A DNA stretch of 64,000 nucleotides from Anniella stebbinsi (taxonomy: Eukaryota; Chordata; Lepidosauria; Squamata; Anniellidae). Below, in pieces: positions 51,972 through 63,482 of this stretch (the stretch's first letter is position 1; every line of letters starts with the position of its first letter). Location of the stretch: the NCBI GenBank assembly GCA_029215795.1, contig JARDYH010000003.1, positions 13,343,001 to 13,407,000 of the forward strand. Reading direction: 5' to 3'. Under the pieces are notes generated by a model. It ran no database searches. It saw only the letters and a list, made by a program, of their open reading frames with translations, and was not told where the DNA came from. The translations under genes were made by a program, and so were the position numbers.

Positions 51972-52172
51972 TAAACACTATAGAGAAGTGTTGTAACTCA
52001 GTGATAGAGCCCCTGCTTTGCATGCAGAAGGTCCCAGGTTCAATCCCTGTCATCTCCAGGTGGGACAAGAAAAACTCTTATATGGAACCCTGGAGAGCTG
52101 CTGCCAGTCAGTGTGAGCAATACAGAGCTAGATGGACCACTGATCTGACTCAGTATAAGACAGCTTTCTATG
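51972..52172 (+). mobile_element. SINE family A, full length
   Basis: GTTGTAACTCAGTGATAGAG (A box), CTTTGCATGCAGAAGGTCCC, AGGTTCAATCCCTGTCATCT (B box), AGCTGCTGCCAGTCAGTG, AAGACAGCTTTCTATGTT. Best preserved family A copy. Confidence 0.88.
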
Positions 52173-52322
52173 TTTAGCCCAGTATTGCCTACAGTGACTG
52201 GAAGAAGCTCTCCAGGGTTCCATATAGGTCACTTTCCAGGTCCTACCTGGAGATGCCAGGAATTGAACTTGAGATCTTCTGTGTGCAAAAAAAGATGCTT
52301 CACCATTAGGCTCCAGCCCTTC
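52173..52322 (-). mobile_element. SINE family A, tail to tail with the preceding copy
   Basis: AGCCCAGTATTGCCTACAGT, CTCTCCAGGGTTCCATATAG, GATGCCAGGAATTGAACTTG. It begins exactly where the previous SINE ends. Confidence 0.78.
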
Positions 52323-52816
52323 TCAAAGAACAGCCCTGTGCTCATGAGAGCACCCTAGATGAGTAACTTGCAACGAAACCAGTGGCTAGTCTCACTAACT
52401 AGTGAAGAGAACAATCCTTTGGTTCCTGGGAGAGCATCCTAAGGACCATAAGATTATTCTGAATCCTCTTCCGAGGCCATAGACAGTGCTGCAACCTCAA
52501 GAGGGGAAACTCTGAGTTCCAATCCCTGGGCACCTTGCAGCCGCCGCAGAAAGAACCACACTGACTGGTCACAAGGTCGCAAATGTAGCCTCAGAGGAAA
52601 GGGAAACCGGGAGTTCTGGTGGACAGGGAGGAGAGAGGAGAGCTGAGGCTGGGATACAGAAAACCCTATAACCTCTCTAGCCCCATCCCAGTCCCTGGAA
52701 GTATGCCTTCTCTAGATGGGCACAAAGGCACAAAGGCCCATCTAGAGGAAAAAAATATAAAAGGAGGGCAGAGAGGCAAAAATCACCTCCATTGCTTCTT
52801 CCACCCTACTGGGCAC
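52323..52816. other. BCAT1 intron 1, nothing recognised
   Basis: No supported feature. Confidence 0.35.
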
Positions 52817-53218
52817 TAGGATGATCAGGAGTCTGGAATCAAAGCCCTATGAGGAGAGACTGAAAGAACTGGGCATGTTTAGCCTGGAGAAGGGAAGATT
52901 GAGGGGAGACATGATAGCACTCTTCAAATACTTGAAAGGTTGTCACAGAGAGGAGGGCCAGGATCTCTTCTCAATCATCCCAGAATGCAAGATATGGACT
53001 AATGGGCTCAAGTTACAGGAAGCCAGAGTCCGGCTGGAGATCAGGAAAAACTTCCTTGACTGTTAGAGCAATACGGCAATGGAACCAGTGACCTAGGGAG
53101 GTGATGGGCTCTCCCACATTAGAGGCATTCAAGAGGCAGCTGGACAACCATCTGTCAGGGATGCTTTAAGGTGGATTCCTGCACTGAGAAGGGGGTTGGA
53201 CGCGATGGCCTTATATGA
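52817..53218 (+). mobile_element. CR1 LINE, 3-prime fragment
   Basis: [40 protein letters not shown], then the CR1 tail GGGGGTTGGACGCGATGGCC. The terminal TTCTATGAT-type end is lost. Confidence 0.88.
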
Positions 53219-53954
53219 TACTGGGAAGCCTCCGAGATCAAGGATCAAAATAAGTATCTGCCAAACCACTGTTACAAAAAGAAAGCTAACATTACCATGT
53301 TACTGGAATTGGTTTCCTCTGTGCATGTCTTATTAGGAGTACCCTATATGTCTGCGTCTGCGCGTTATTTACTTGCACTTCCAGACTTATATATTGCCTG
53401 CAGGCCAACCAGAGTTCAAAGTGATTCAGAGGGAAGCAACTCAATGCCTGCGTCTCAAGACAAATCCAGCATTCCATCTTCCTTTGATATTCTATGCCAC
53501 TCCTGAGTGAAGCTCAGTCATTTCAAATGCAAGAGGAGATTAGACATGCTGCCAAAAAATAAACAAAACAAAACAAAAATATGTGCAACCAACGTCCTTT
53601 GGGACTCTTTCTATAGACCGATTAAGGTTATCGCCCATACACCTTTAACCTGTCCCTATGGAAAGCAAAGGCAGCATTGGGATGGGACTGATAAAGACAA
53701 TCCTCCCTCCTTATTTTTGCAGAAAGAAATAAACGGAAGGTTTACAGAGTTCCTGGGAGGCCATTAAAAGTGGCTGACGCCCCGCATTTGGCTTGATGGC
53801 TCACAAATTGCAAAGGAGCCAAGGATGGCCTTCAGCATAAGATGGCCACCACCTCATTGACCATCCTATTTATTTATTTAAAATTATTTTAACTAAATAA
53901 GGGTAGAACCCTTTGTCTCATCTCCTTAATAAACTATGGAAGGGGAAGTTTGGG
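53219..53954. other. BCAT1 intron 1, nothing firm
   Basis: A/T-rich tail-like sequence 53868-53900. No exon. Confidence 0.35.
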
Positions 53955-54130
53955 GATAGACCAGAGCTTGATGATACAGAACACTCCAGGTTCAATCCAT
54001 AGCATCTTCAGTTAAAAGGGTCAGGTGGCAAATAATGGGAAAGACCCCCTAGACCACCACTGCTAGTCAAAGACAACAATGCTGGTCTAGATGGGCAAAC
54101 CTTCTGACCTGGCATAACACTGTTTCCTAG
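53955..54130 (+). mobile_element. SINE family A, diverged
   Basis: ACTCCAGGTTCAATCCATAG (B box), CATCTTCAGTTAAAAGGGTC, GGTCTAGATGGGCAAACC. Confidence 0.65.
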
Positions 54131-54142
54131 GTCTACAACAGC

Positions 54143-54745
54143 ATAAGAACATAAAAAAGCCATGCTAGGCTAAGGGTCCATCTAGTCATAGAATCATAGA
54201 ATCATAGAATAGTAGAGTTGGAAGGGGCCTATAAGGCCATCGAGTCCAACACCCTGCTCAATGCAGGAATCTACTTTAAAGAATCCTTGACAGATGGGTG
54301 TCCAGCTGCATCTTGAATGCCTCTAATGTGGGAGAGCCCACCACCTCCCTAGGTAATTGGTTCCATTGTTGTATTGCTCTAACAGTCAAGAAGTTTTTCC
54401 TGATGTCCAGCCGGAATCTGGCTTCCTGTCCCTTGAGCCCATTATTCCGTGTCCTGCACTCTGGGTTGTTTGAGAAGAGATCCTGGCCCTCCTCTGTGTG
54501 ACAACCTTTCAAGTATTTGAAGAGTGCTATCATGTCTCCCCTCAATCCTCTCTTTTCCAGGCTAAACATGCCTAGTTATTTCAATCCAGAATTATATTCA
54601 CACAGTGGCCAATGGGAAACCCATAAGCAGGACATGAGGGCAACAGCATCCTCCTGCTCAAGTTCCCCAGCAACTGGTATATAAAGGCCTATAGCCATCA
54701 GGACTAGTAGCCATTGACAGCCATCTCCTCCTGGAAGCGAGATGG
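54143..54745 (-). mobile_element. L3-like CR1 3-prime end, split by a CR1 insertion
   Basis: 54143-54186 (AAGAACATAAAAAAGCCATG, AAGGGTCCATCTAGT) continues at about 54587 (TTCACACAGTGGCCAATGGG, CCAGCAACTGG, AGCCATCAGGACTAGTAGCC). The intervening piece is a CR1 of another subfamily. Confidence 0.78.
54187..54586 (-). mobile_element. CR1 LINE inserted into the L3-like element
   Basis: Three ATAGAATC units at the 3-prime end, then the RT C-terminus on the minus strand: FSLEKRGLRGDMIALFKYLK, RLDIRKNFLTVRAIQQWNQL, PREVVGSPTLEAFKMQLDTH. Confidence 0.9.
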
Positions 54746-55642
54746 CAGGACGCAGCAGCTGGGAGCCCATGGGTCCATGCTCATGACCAACCTATTTTCC
54801 CCCCACAGGTCAACCAATCCAGATGATCCAGTTGTTCAGCAGCTGTGCCTTTGCATCTCCCACCTTCATACGAATGTGTGCAAATGATATGGATGACACA
54901 TTGAACTAAACCATGCAAGCAAACTGGAAAAGAGCTCCCATGGCAACAATTTTGAGGTGTTACCTTCAATTGCAAAGCCCCAGAGCAGCCATTTTCAAAA
55001 CCCCATTCATGCCGCCTGTGGGGTTTTCCAGCCTGCTGCTGCTGCCCGCGTCTCGCCTTTACTATTTTAGGCCCCACAGCCCCACAGCCCAGCAACCTGG
55101 CCCCCAGTTTACCCCTTTTCCGCTGCCACCAGTACCTTCCTCAGGTACACCTCAAAGACCGCACCAATATGAATTCAATGGAATGTATTAACAAGATGCA
55201 ATTTCAGGTTTCCTCAGGTAACAAGTGTGGTGGTTACAAAGGCACCAATGCATAATGGGTTCAGTTCAATACTTTTTCATAGAACTTTTCAAATATAACT
55301 GTAGTTGTTAACCTGCCTGCTCTACCCTTTCTAGTCTACTCTAGAACTCCTCCCTCAATCTAGTCCACCAACACAATAAACCACGTTGCTCCTTCCTCAA
55401 ACTACCCTGACAGACTTAAACCCGGATCCCTTACTGATCTCTCACTCATCTTCCTCCGTCTTCCTCCCAGCACTTCAATATATCTTCGCTCAGTCAGCTA
55501 ACTCCTCCCATTCTCTCTCTGTCGACCAATCCAGACATCTCAAACAACCAGCCAATCAGCTCTCACCTTCTATTCAGGCACACAGCCAATCCAGGCACTC
55601 CCCCACAACCAGTCAATCACTCTATACTTACCAAGACCTATT
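54746..55642. other. BCAT1 intron 1 with a CCAAT-motif cluster
   Basis: CCAAT at 55526, 55552 and 55586, and TCAAT at 55613, in a CT-rich stretch. 54990-55140 is C/T-rich and GC-higher. No exon or TATA box I can defend. Confidence 0.4.
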
Positions 55643-55948
55643 TAGGGTGACCCTATGGAAAGGAGGACAGGGCTCCTGTATCCTTAACAGTTGTATAGAA
55701 AAAGGGCATTTCAGCAGGTGTCATTTGTATGCGTGCAGCAGCTGGTGAAATTCCCTCTTCATCACAAGGGTTAAAGCTGCAGGAGCCCTGCCCTCTTTTG
55801 TATCTGGTCATGCAGCTTTAACTGTTGTGATGAAGAGGGAATTTTACTAGGTGCTGCATGCATACAAATGACACCTGCTGAAATTCCCTTTTCTATACAA
55901 CTATTAAAGATATAGGAGCCGTGTCCTCCTTTCCATATGGTCACCCTA
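55643..55948 (-). mobile_element. GTGACC MITE, full length, subfamily II
   Basis: TAGGGTGACCCTATGG to GGTCACCCTA. With the terminal base shifted, ACCTATTT and ACCTATAT (seven of eight bases) flank it. The loop is shortened. Confidence 0.9.
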
Positions 55949-57063
55949 CCTATATCCACAAACAGTAAGTACATTTCCACCTAGGCATTTACCTTAACCG
56001 TTATCATTCTTAAACCTTTTAAGGACATATATAACTAAATGCATACCATAAGCAACAAACCTTGCCATACAATTATAACCTAAAGCAGTAGAACATCGCG
56101 CTGTCGTTTTGAATAGAAACATCCTTTCAAATCAGAGCTTGGGAATCCGTGACCCTCCAGACATTGGAGCACTACGAATCCCATTAGCCCGGCCAGCTAG
56201 CAGTTCAGTGGTGCATGGAGCGCCATAGCTTCCCCCAGCCCTGTTTTCAGTTAGCTTTAAAAGTAAATTAATTTTCAAATTAATTTTAAAACAACAAGCT
56301 ATGGCAGAACCATTTAGAGAGTTATTGTTGTTTTTAAAGGAGTTTCCATTGCTCTCTTGGCAGCTCCACACTCTGAAAAAGGAAGTTATGGAGGAAGATT
56401 AATTGAAAATAATAATGACACTCACTGGGGAATTAATGCTGGAAAAAAAACCCCGCACAAATAATAAACTACCACAATTTCATCAAGCAGAGACAGTGAT
56501 GTTGCTGAAATGCTGAGTCACTCCAGCTTATTTTTAACTCCAGCAGATAAAGCTTGGAACTCCTTGTGACCTTTTTGAAGGGGATCTGGAGAAGCCAAGG
56601 AATACATCCAGGCTCGAGGAAAAACCGGACAGGAATATTTTCAATTTTATGTGACGCTGAATTACCTGGTCCAGGTAAGAAATAAGACAGTGACGCAGCC
56701 AAAATAATAATAATTTAAGAAGTGCTCTTCCAGTAAATTCCTGAACTGCATGCCATGAGAGAACTGTTATTGTGCATGAATATAGAAATATAATTAATGA
56801 ATTAATAAAAACAATTAATTCAATTAATTAAGCTCAGTGCTTGCTATGTCTGTTCCCCGCTCACTGCTGCACAGTTACCACATGGTGCTGAAGAGATATT
56901 GTTTAAAATTTTTAAAGAGCATCTGCGTAAGGTGATTGAATGATTTGTACCACTTCAGATTGCAAAGGAGAGGAGGGTATTCTTAAACGTTGCCATAGAT
57001 GAAAAACAACTCCACCTTGCAAGGAGATAGGCTGGGCTAGGAATTTTCTCCCTGATGTGCTAG
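55949..57063. other. BCAT1 intron 1, mostly unassigned
   Basis: 56135-56215 is half of a CTCCAGATG foldback MITE (GACCCTCCAGACATTGGAG). The rest is A/T-rich without recognised features. Confidence 0.4.
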
Positions 57064-57067
57064 ATGA

Positions 57068-57107
<40 letters not shown>

Positions 57108-57108
57108 G
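57064..57108 (+). repeat. (ATT)n microsatellite
   Basis: About 15 ATT units. Confidence 0.97.
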
Positions 57109-57111
57109 GTT

Positions 57112-57268
57112 GCCCCAATGTCAGTGGGTGGTGAATCTGTTCCAGGCTTCAGTCAGAACCAGTCATCAAGTTTCCGCAGTTTGGATAGCATCTTTAGAGT
57201 TTTGACTGGTTCTGACAGAAACCAGATTGGCCACCCCACTGAGATTGGAGCCATCAACCTCCACTGAT
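57112..57268. mobile_element. hAT-like MITE (CAGTGGAGG type)
   Basis: TCAGTGGGTGGTGAATCTGT, CAGGCTTCAGTCAGAACC, then the inverse GGTTCTGACAGAAACCAGAT, TGGCCACCCCACTGAGATTG, AACCTCCACTG. The left outermost end is missing. Confidence 0.72.
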
Positions 57269-57282
57269 TGTAGTTAACATAA

Positions 57283-57690
57283 AAATGTAAGAACCTAAGT
57301 AGAGCCATGCTGGATCAGAACAAGAGTCTATCGAGTCCAACACTCTGTTCATACAGTGGCCAACTTGCTGTTGACCAGGAACCCACAAGCAAGACATGGG
57401 TTCAACAGCACTCTCCTGCCCATGTTCCCCAGCAACTGGGGTACATAGGCTTACTGCCTCTGATACTGGAGGCCGCACATAGCCATCAGGGCAAGTAGCC
57501 ATTGTTAGCTTTCTCCTCCAGGAATTTATCCAACCAAATTTTAAAGCCATCCAAATTTGTGGCCGTCACATCTTGTGGTAGTGAATTCCATAGTTTAACT
57601 ATCCGCTGTGTGAAGAAGTACTTACTTTTATCTGTCTTGAATCTCCCACCAATCACCATGCATAATTTTATACACCTCTCTCAGGTCTCC
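57283..57690 (-). mobile_element. L3-like CR1 LINE 3-prime fragment
   Basis: AGAGCCATGCTGGATCAGAA, CCACAAGCAAGACATGGGTT, GTAGTGAATTCCATAGTTTA and CGCTGTGTGAAGAAGTACTT: UTR plus the end of the ORF. A CTC microsatellite (57691-57731) follows. Confidence 0.82.
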
Positions 57691-58129
57691 CCTTACCCTC
57701 CTCCTCCTCCTCCTCCTCCTCCTCCTCCTCATTATTATTGGAAGGAATTTTCACGTAGAAGAGAATTCAGAGATACAACAGCCACACACACACACCATAA
57801 AGTGGTACAGTCCCTTCAGCTACTTCAAAATTCTATCATCTCAATCTCTTGCACCCCGAGGCCAGGCCCAACAGCAGCATTCACACTATTCAGGTGTTCC
57901 ACTTTAGGGAAGAATGAATACATGAGGGAGGGAGGTGACGGTGAGTACACTAACTCCACACGCATGCACGCACATGCATGTGCACACCAGCGCTTCCCAC
58001 ATGATCGGGGAGAACCCCTATAGCACAGAACCTTCTGTATCCGTGTGGGCTTCCCATGCGATTTAGAACCTGCGACTTTTTCATTTGTTCATAAATCATA
58101 CTGGGAATCCAGTGGTGCCTTGTGTCTTC

Positions 58130-58300
58130 GATTTCAGTGGGGCTGTGAATCCTTTTCAGGTTTCAGTCAGGACCAGCCAGAACTCCAAAGGAGTTATCCA
58201 AGGTGCTGGACCCTATCCCTGAAAGAGGTTCAGCACCTTTTATATCTGGCTGATTCTGACTGAAATCCAGAATAGATCCGCAGCCGCACCGAAACTGGAG
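58130..58300. mobile_element. hAT-like MITE (CAGTGGAGG type)
   Basis: TTTCAGTGGGGCTGTGAATC, CAGGTTTCAGTCAGGACCAG and the inverse CTGATTCTGACTGAAATCCA, GCAGCCGCACCGAAACTGGA. Confidence 0.65.
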
Positions 58301-58311
58301 CCACCTGTCTA

Positions 58312-58500
58312 CATCCACCATCCCAACTTGGTGCCTTCCAGATGTGTTGGAATGCAACTCCCATCATTCCCAGATAGCATGAATGTGTCCTCTGACTGGT
58401 AGAAGCTCCTTCCCAGCCCTGCAACCTGAGATCCCTTTAGCTGAAGGTGCTGGGATTGAATCTGAGACATTCTACTTGCAAACTCTACTTGCTCTCTATG
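58312..58500 (-). mobile_element. Half foldback MITE followed by SINE family A head
   Basis: 58318-58385: CATCCCAACTTGGTGCCTTC, GGAATGCAACTCCCATCATT. 58393-58500, minus: GGGATTGAATCTGAGACATT (B box), body CTGACTGGTAGAAGCTCC. (AAC)n follows at 58538-58570. Confidence 0.5.
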
Positions 58501-58570
58501 GCCAACCTTTGGCCCTTCCACCTGTTGAGATGGGACTCAATAACAACAACAACAACAACAACGACAACAA

Positions 58571-59281
58571 CTGTCTAGATTAGTGCATGGAGATTAGAAG
58601 TGTTCCATGATGCACCATCCAATGCTGATGAGCAGACGACGAGATGAACAATAAATGACTTTGGATGCGCTCCTATGCAGGTTTACACAGAGAAAAGTCC
58701 TAGAGCAACCAGCTGGCTGAGTGATGCTGGGAATTGTAGGACATTTTCTGTCTAAACATGCATAAGATTTTGTCCTGTGTTGCTTCTTCCTTCTCTTCTG
58801 CCCTCTTACTCCTCCTTTTCCTCCAACTCCACCTGTTCAGTTAATAATGTCAAGAATGGATTATAGAATTACACAAGTACTAAATCTTTAAAAGCAGTCA
58901 CAGAAGTTATTCAGCATAATAATTAGGTTAACCAGGCAGGGTTAGTTAGCCAAGAAAACAAACAGCCTTAGTGGAAAATAATATGTCTGTTGTGGGTTAT
59001 TTGCAAATTGGGTGCTTGTGATTATTAGTGCAATAGCGACGGATTTGCTCGGGACCACTTTGTGCTATAGCAATGCACGTCTTGGGTGATAATTTGTGAT
59101 AGAAGAAGAATTTAGGATGGGGGTGAGGGTGAGGTCCAAAACAAGAGCATACAAAGACCAGTGAGATGCAGAAGCAAATTCCCGCTCACTCATAAATCTT
59201 GCTAGCTGCCATAAGGCCAATCACATCTCTCAGCCCTACCTACCTCAATGGGCTGTTGTAAAGAAAAAAAGGGGGGGACTA
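58571..59281. other. BCAT1 intron 1, nothing firm
   Basis: 59190-59265 may be a SINE family B fragment (CTACCTACCTCAATGGGCTG). Otherwise unassigned. Confidence 0.35.
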
Positions 59282-59589
59282 GGTTCAGACAACACAATAA
59301 CCCACACTGAAGGGTTGAGTATGGGTTGTCATTGAATCATGAGTTATCGTGTTGTCTGAACCCAGCCGTGATAACAAACCATGGTTTGTTAACCATGAAC
59401 AACCCACAGTTCACAACCCAACAACAAATTATATTTTCCCCTCATGGGTTGTTCATGCTTATCACATTATGGTTTGTAGCTGGGTTCAGACAACATGATA
59501 ACCCATGTTTCAACAACAACCCACAGTTCAATGACAATCCACACTCAACCCATACTCAATCTTGAGCGTGGGTTATCATGTGGTCTGAA
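59282..59589. mobile_element. Palindromic MITE with four alternating ends
   Basis: The motif GGTTCAGACAACACxATAAC occurs at 59282 (+), 59363 (-), 59481 (+) and 59589 (-). A middle hairpin is made of AACCATGAACAACCCA and TGGGTTGTTCATGC. No coding capacity. Confidence 0.72.
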
Positions 59590-61390
59590 ATCAGTATGCT
59601 TCCCTGAACTCCTTGAAAGAAGGATGGCTAAAAATGCAATAAATCAATGACTAATCTTTTAAACCAATCTGAATAGAGTTCAAGGACTATCAGCTTGGTA
59701 AATAACCCTGGAACTGTGCTTATTTATTAGTTATAGCAGGGCAGGCAACCTGCAGATGAACTTCACGCAACTCTCAGCTTAATTTCAGATGCCTTCTGCA
59801 GGTGATCAGTTTAAACATTTGGCAAGAAGGATTTGTCCCTTCCTTGGCAGCCTGCTGCCAAGGGAAGGAAGAGGGAGGGAGAGAAAAGGGGTGACCCATC
59901 CACTTCTAACTTTGGCCCTGCCCATAGCTGGCTTCAGCCCATTCACCACCAACACGCGGCCCCTGGCAGATTACCCACAAGACAGTGCAGCACTTGACCT
60001 AAAAAAAAGGTTGCCCACCCAGGAGGTTTAGCATCAGACGAAAGGTCAGGATGCTTGAAGATTACACGTGGCTCTTCCTTCTGCCCCTGTGCTAGGTCTT
60101 CCTTCAGACTGAGGACTACCAACTTCTCCATGCCTACGGCATTGGTGGGAGATGTGTCTTGGACAAAACTCCCATCATCTCTAGCCAGCACTGCCAGTGA
60201 TGCGAGTTGCAGTCCAAGAACATCTGGAGAGCAAAATGCTTCCCATCGCGGCCCTAAGGCCACCTTGTCTTTGATGGGCCACACCTGAGCTTCCTCTTCC
60301 ACATCCGTGCTCCTCCATTCCTGCTCCCACACCTTGTCTCCCTCCACCTCTTGTTTTCCCTCTCTTCCTCTCCATACCAGGGGGTCTCCTTCCTCTCCCT
60401 CTCTCTCTGGTACTTGATGCTGCCTCTGTCCCTGGTTCTTCTCTTTCCCTCTACCTGATTTTCTCATCTCCTCTGTTCTTACCCTCTTTGCCTTCTCTAC
60501 CTTCCTTTAAGCCTGGAGTACGCAAGCTTTTTAGCCTTGAAGGCTGCTTGTGGTACCGGCTTGAGGATCCCATGTGAGTATGGGGGGTGGTTTACAGACA
60601 GCTGGGGAAAGGGCTGGAGAGAAAGCTAGCCATCAGCAGCAAGGGGAATTTAGGGGTAGCAGCAGGGGAGTCAAGCCACCCACAGGGGACTACAGTTAAG
60701 GTCTTGGAGGCCCGCCTGAGGCTCACAGGTTGTGCACCCCTGCTATAAGCTCTTTACTGTTCAGCAGGCCTGCCCCCACTACAAAGTTGTATGTCTGCTG
60801 CCTTCGCTGGGCCTAGAACATTCTGCGGCTTACTTATGCCTACTGATGTTATCTCCAGGAGACAGTGGCAATAAATGGTCTCTTCCTACCTCTGCAAAGC
60901 CAGGCAGCCACACTTTGGAACAAACCATGGCCCCAAATCCCCTCTGGTCCTGGAAATCAGATGATCCCAAAGAGCCAATCCCACGCCATCGCCTGCTGGA
61001 AGGTTTCCAGATTTGCTGCTCTCCCTCAGTCTGGACAATCAGTGGGCCATCATTCTGTGCTCTCTGCCAGCCTGCTCAAGGAACTGGAGGACACAGGAGC
61101 TTGGCTCTGGGTTCTTCTTTGCCTTGGATGCATAGGGCAGCGTCGAGTGTTGCCCTTGCCAATTCTGTTGCACTAGTGAGACCTGCCGCTGGCACAAGAG
61201 GAAGCTAAAGCAACCTCGAAAATGAGCCCAAATGCTGGACAGATCAGAAGAGCTTCTTCCTGCAAGCTTTGCTGACTTGTTCCATTCCAACAAGCAGCGT
61301 CTCGACTCTTTTCCAGTTGCTTTCAGAAGCACTAATTTCCCACTGGTACATGAGCAACATTAGATACTGCCCATAAATGCCTAGATCCAG
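59590..61390. other. BCAT1 intron 1, mostly unassigned
   Basis: 59737-60021 has ends CAGGGCAGGCAACCTGC and GGTTGCCCACCCAGG, probably an old hAT-type element. CT-rich 60290-60500. Open frames at 60732-61208 look non-coding to me. No BCAT1 first exon or CpG island is evident. Confidence 0.4.
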
Positions 61391-61391
61391 C

Positions 61392-61438
<47 letters not shown>
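61391..61438 (+). repeat. (TTTC)n microsatellite
   Basis: About 12 TTTC units. Confidence 0.97.
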
Positions 61439-61439
<1 letters not shown>

Positions 61440-61905
61440 GTTTCATTTTAATTCTATCACTGTGTGGCACCAGACAGGGACCTCAATTGCCTTCTGCTGA
61501 AACAAACCTTTCAATGCCTAGATCATGGGCTTATTTTCCAAAATTAAACAACTCTTCAATTTATTGCAGTCGCTCTTGTCACATCCCAGCCCAGTGTCAC
61601 TTCCTCTGGAACTGCTGGGCAGAGGGAAGGTGGCAGAGAGAACAGAAAGGCCAAAGAAGCTGTTTCCCCTCTTCTGATCCCGAGAACAGGGCCTCTGAGT
61701 GTCTCTTTTGTTGACCTGCTCGTCAGATCCAGCATTAATTCATGTGCTTAACAACTGCATTGTTTAACAGGGTGACAACAGGGGCAAACACAACAACTAT
61801 ATTAAAACGCGAGATCTAGCTGGTGTATCAAGATTGTTTCCTATCTGCAGATAATCCTGTCTTTGTTCCACGCCTGGCTAACGAACAAAAACATTTCCCT
61901 CCACC
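61439..61905. other. BCAT1 intron 1, nothing recognised
   Basis: No supported feature. Confidence 0.35.
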
Positions 61906-62042
61906 CCCTTCCCCAACTTAGTTCCTTCCAGATGTTTTGGACTATGATTTCCACCATTCCTGAACATTGAACCATGCTGGCTGAAACTGATGGGAGTTGA
62001 AGTCCAAGGCATTTGGAGGACACCAGGTTAGGAAAGGTTGCC
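61906..62042. mobile_element. Foldback MITE (CTCCAGATG type), full length
   Basis: CCCCAACTTAGTTCCTTCCA, GATGTTTTGGACTATGATTT, then the inverse GATGGGAGTTGAAGTCCAAG, GGAGGACACCAGGTTAGG. Best copy of this family here. Confidence 0.75.
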
Positions 62043-62559
62043 TTACAGCAGAGGTAGCAACTTCTAGGAGTTGGGGGGGCACATTGACTGGCCAGAACAT
62101 ACTGGGGGCCGCAGACCACCGGGCTGAAATTGCCACAGCCCTTGAAATTGCTACAGTTCTGGGTGTGTGATTCTGCTTGCAAACATGATGCCCGCTCCCA
62201 CCACGTGCCTTGCTTCGCTGCAAAAATGCTGCATTTTTGCCACCACAACCGTGGCAATTCAGCAGTGGCGGCAGCAAAAATAGCCATGGCGTGGGGAGAG
62301 CTTGGGAACGTGCAGCCCTCCAGACGTTGTTGTACAGCAACTCCCATCCACCCAAGCCCCCACAGCAAATGGTACAGGATGACAGAACCTGTCATCAAAT
62401 GTCTGGCGGGCCACACTTTCCCCCCATCCCTGCCTTAGAAGGTCTAATTCTATACAGTGAGCCATCAGAAAATCATAACAACATGGATTTTCTAATGTTA
62501 AGTAGGTGTTGTTGGTCACAGAGATTGGGGGCACATTTATACAAAATAGATGGGATGTC
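62043..62559. other. BCAT1 intron 1, old repeat pieces
   Basis: 62294-62350 contains half a CTCCAGACG foldback unit; GGGGGCCGCAGACC and GGCGGGCCACACTTTCC suggest an old hAT-type element. No exon. Confidence 0.35.
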
Positions 62560-62960
62560 ATAAGAACATAAAAAAGCTATCCTAGATCAGACCAAGGTGC
62601 ATCTTAGTCCAGCATTCTGTTCACACACTGGCCGTCCAGCTACTCACGGGAAATCCGCAAGTATGGCATGAATGCAACAGCACCCTTCAGCCCATGTTCC
62701 CCAACAACTGGAGTACTTAGACATACTGACACTGATACTGGACTAGTAGCTATTGACAGCCTTCTCCTCCAGGAACTTGTCTAACCCACTTTTAAAGCCA
62801 TCCAAATTGGAGGCCATCACCATATCTTGCGATAGTGAATTCCATAGTTTAGCTATGTGCCGTGTGAAGAAGTACTTCGTTTTATCAGCTTTATGGAATG
62901 ACCCCTTCGGGTCCTAGTATTATGAAAGAGGGAGAAAAATGTCTCCCTTTCTCATTAGAA
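62560..62960 (-). mobile_element. L3-like CR1 LINE 3-prime fragment
   Basis: AAGAACATAAAAAAGCTATC, CACACACTGGCCGTCCAGCT, TAGTGAATTCCATAGTTTAG, CCGTGTGAAGAAGTACTTCG; extends a little into the ORF. Confidence 0.82.
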
Positions 62961-63482
62961 AACACCTTAAAAATTAAAACACCATAAAAATTGGTGTTAT
63001 GTTGGCCATTCTCCAGTCCTCTGGTAGAGAGGCTGATCATAGGAACAAGTCACATACTTGTAGGGGATCTTAGGGACAGACATGGTCATGCTTCATAACT
63101 TAAGGTATAGTTTGACCTGTAGAGACTACATCAAAAAGTTGCCTCCATGTGGCAACCCCAACACTAAGGACTGGTTTGCGCATGTTCATCATTTGATCAC
63201 TAGGGTACTACACATGAATGAGCCATCACAGATCAGTCAGCTCTGATAGAACCTCAAACGCAACGCCTTGGAATGAGGTGAGTGCAGAATCACACCTAGG
63301 TGATGCACACAAACATTCACTGCAGAGCTTGTCATCTCTATGACCCATTTCCCATCTCTCCTCTGCCTCGTCAATTAAAATTCAGCAGATGCGTCTGTGC
63401 TCATGCGTAATGCATTTCCTACCCAGTATCTACAGCTGTTATGTTCCCTGGAAAACCCATTACACCAGCCTTTACGTTGGGA
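62961..63482. other. BCAT1 intron 1, nothing recognised
   Basis: No supported feature; 63165-63330 may share an old repeat with 24540-24740 (AATGAGCCATCA blocks). Confidence 0.3.

Noticed and set aside
51980..52045. tRNA gene (A and B boxes)
   Set aside because: The sequence is the head of a repeated SINE with a common body; no complete cloverleaf, and several copies share the same non-tRNA 3-prime part.
59940..60470. Candidate BCAT1 first exon or promoter in the CT-rich region
   Set aside because: Low CpG content, no Met-initiated short exon with a phase 0 donor that I can support; it contains repeat pieces.
60732..61208. 158-codon plus-strand frame as a gene
   Set aside because: No recognisable domain, no splice or promoter context, and adjoins old repeats; such a length can occur by chance in 64 kb.
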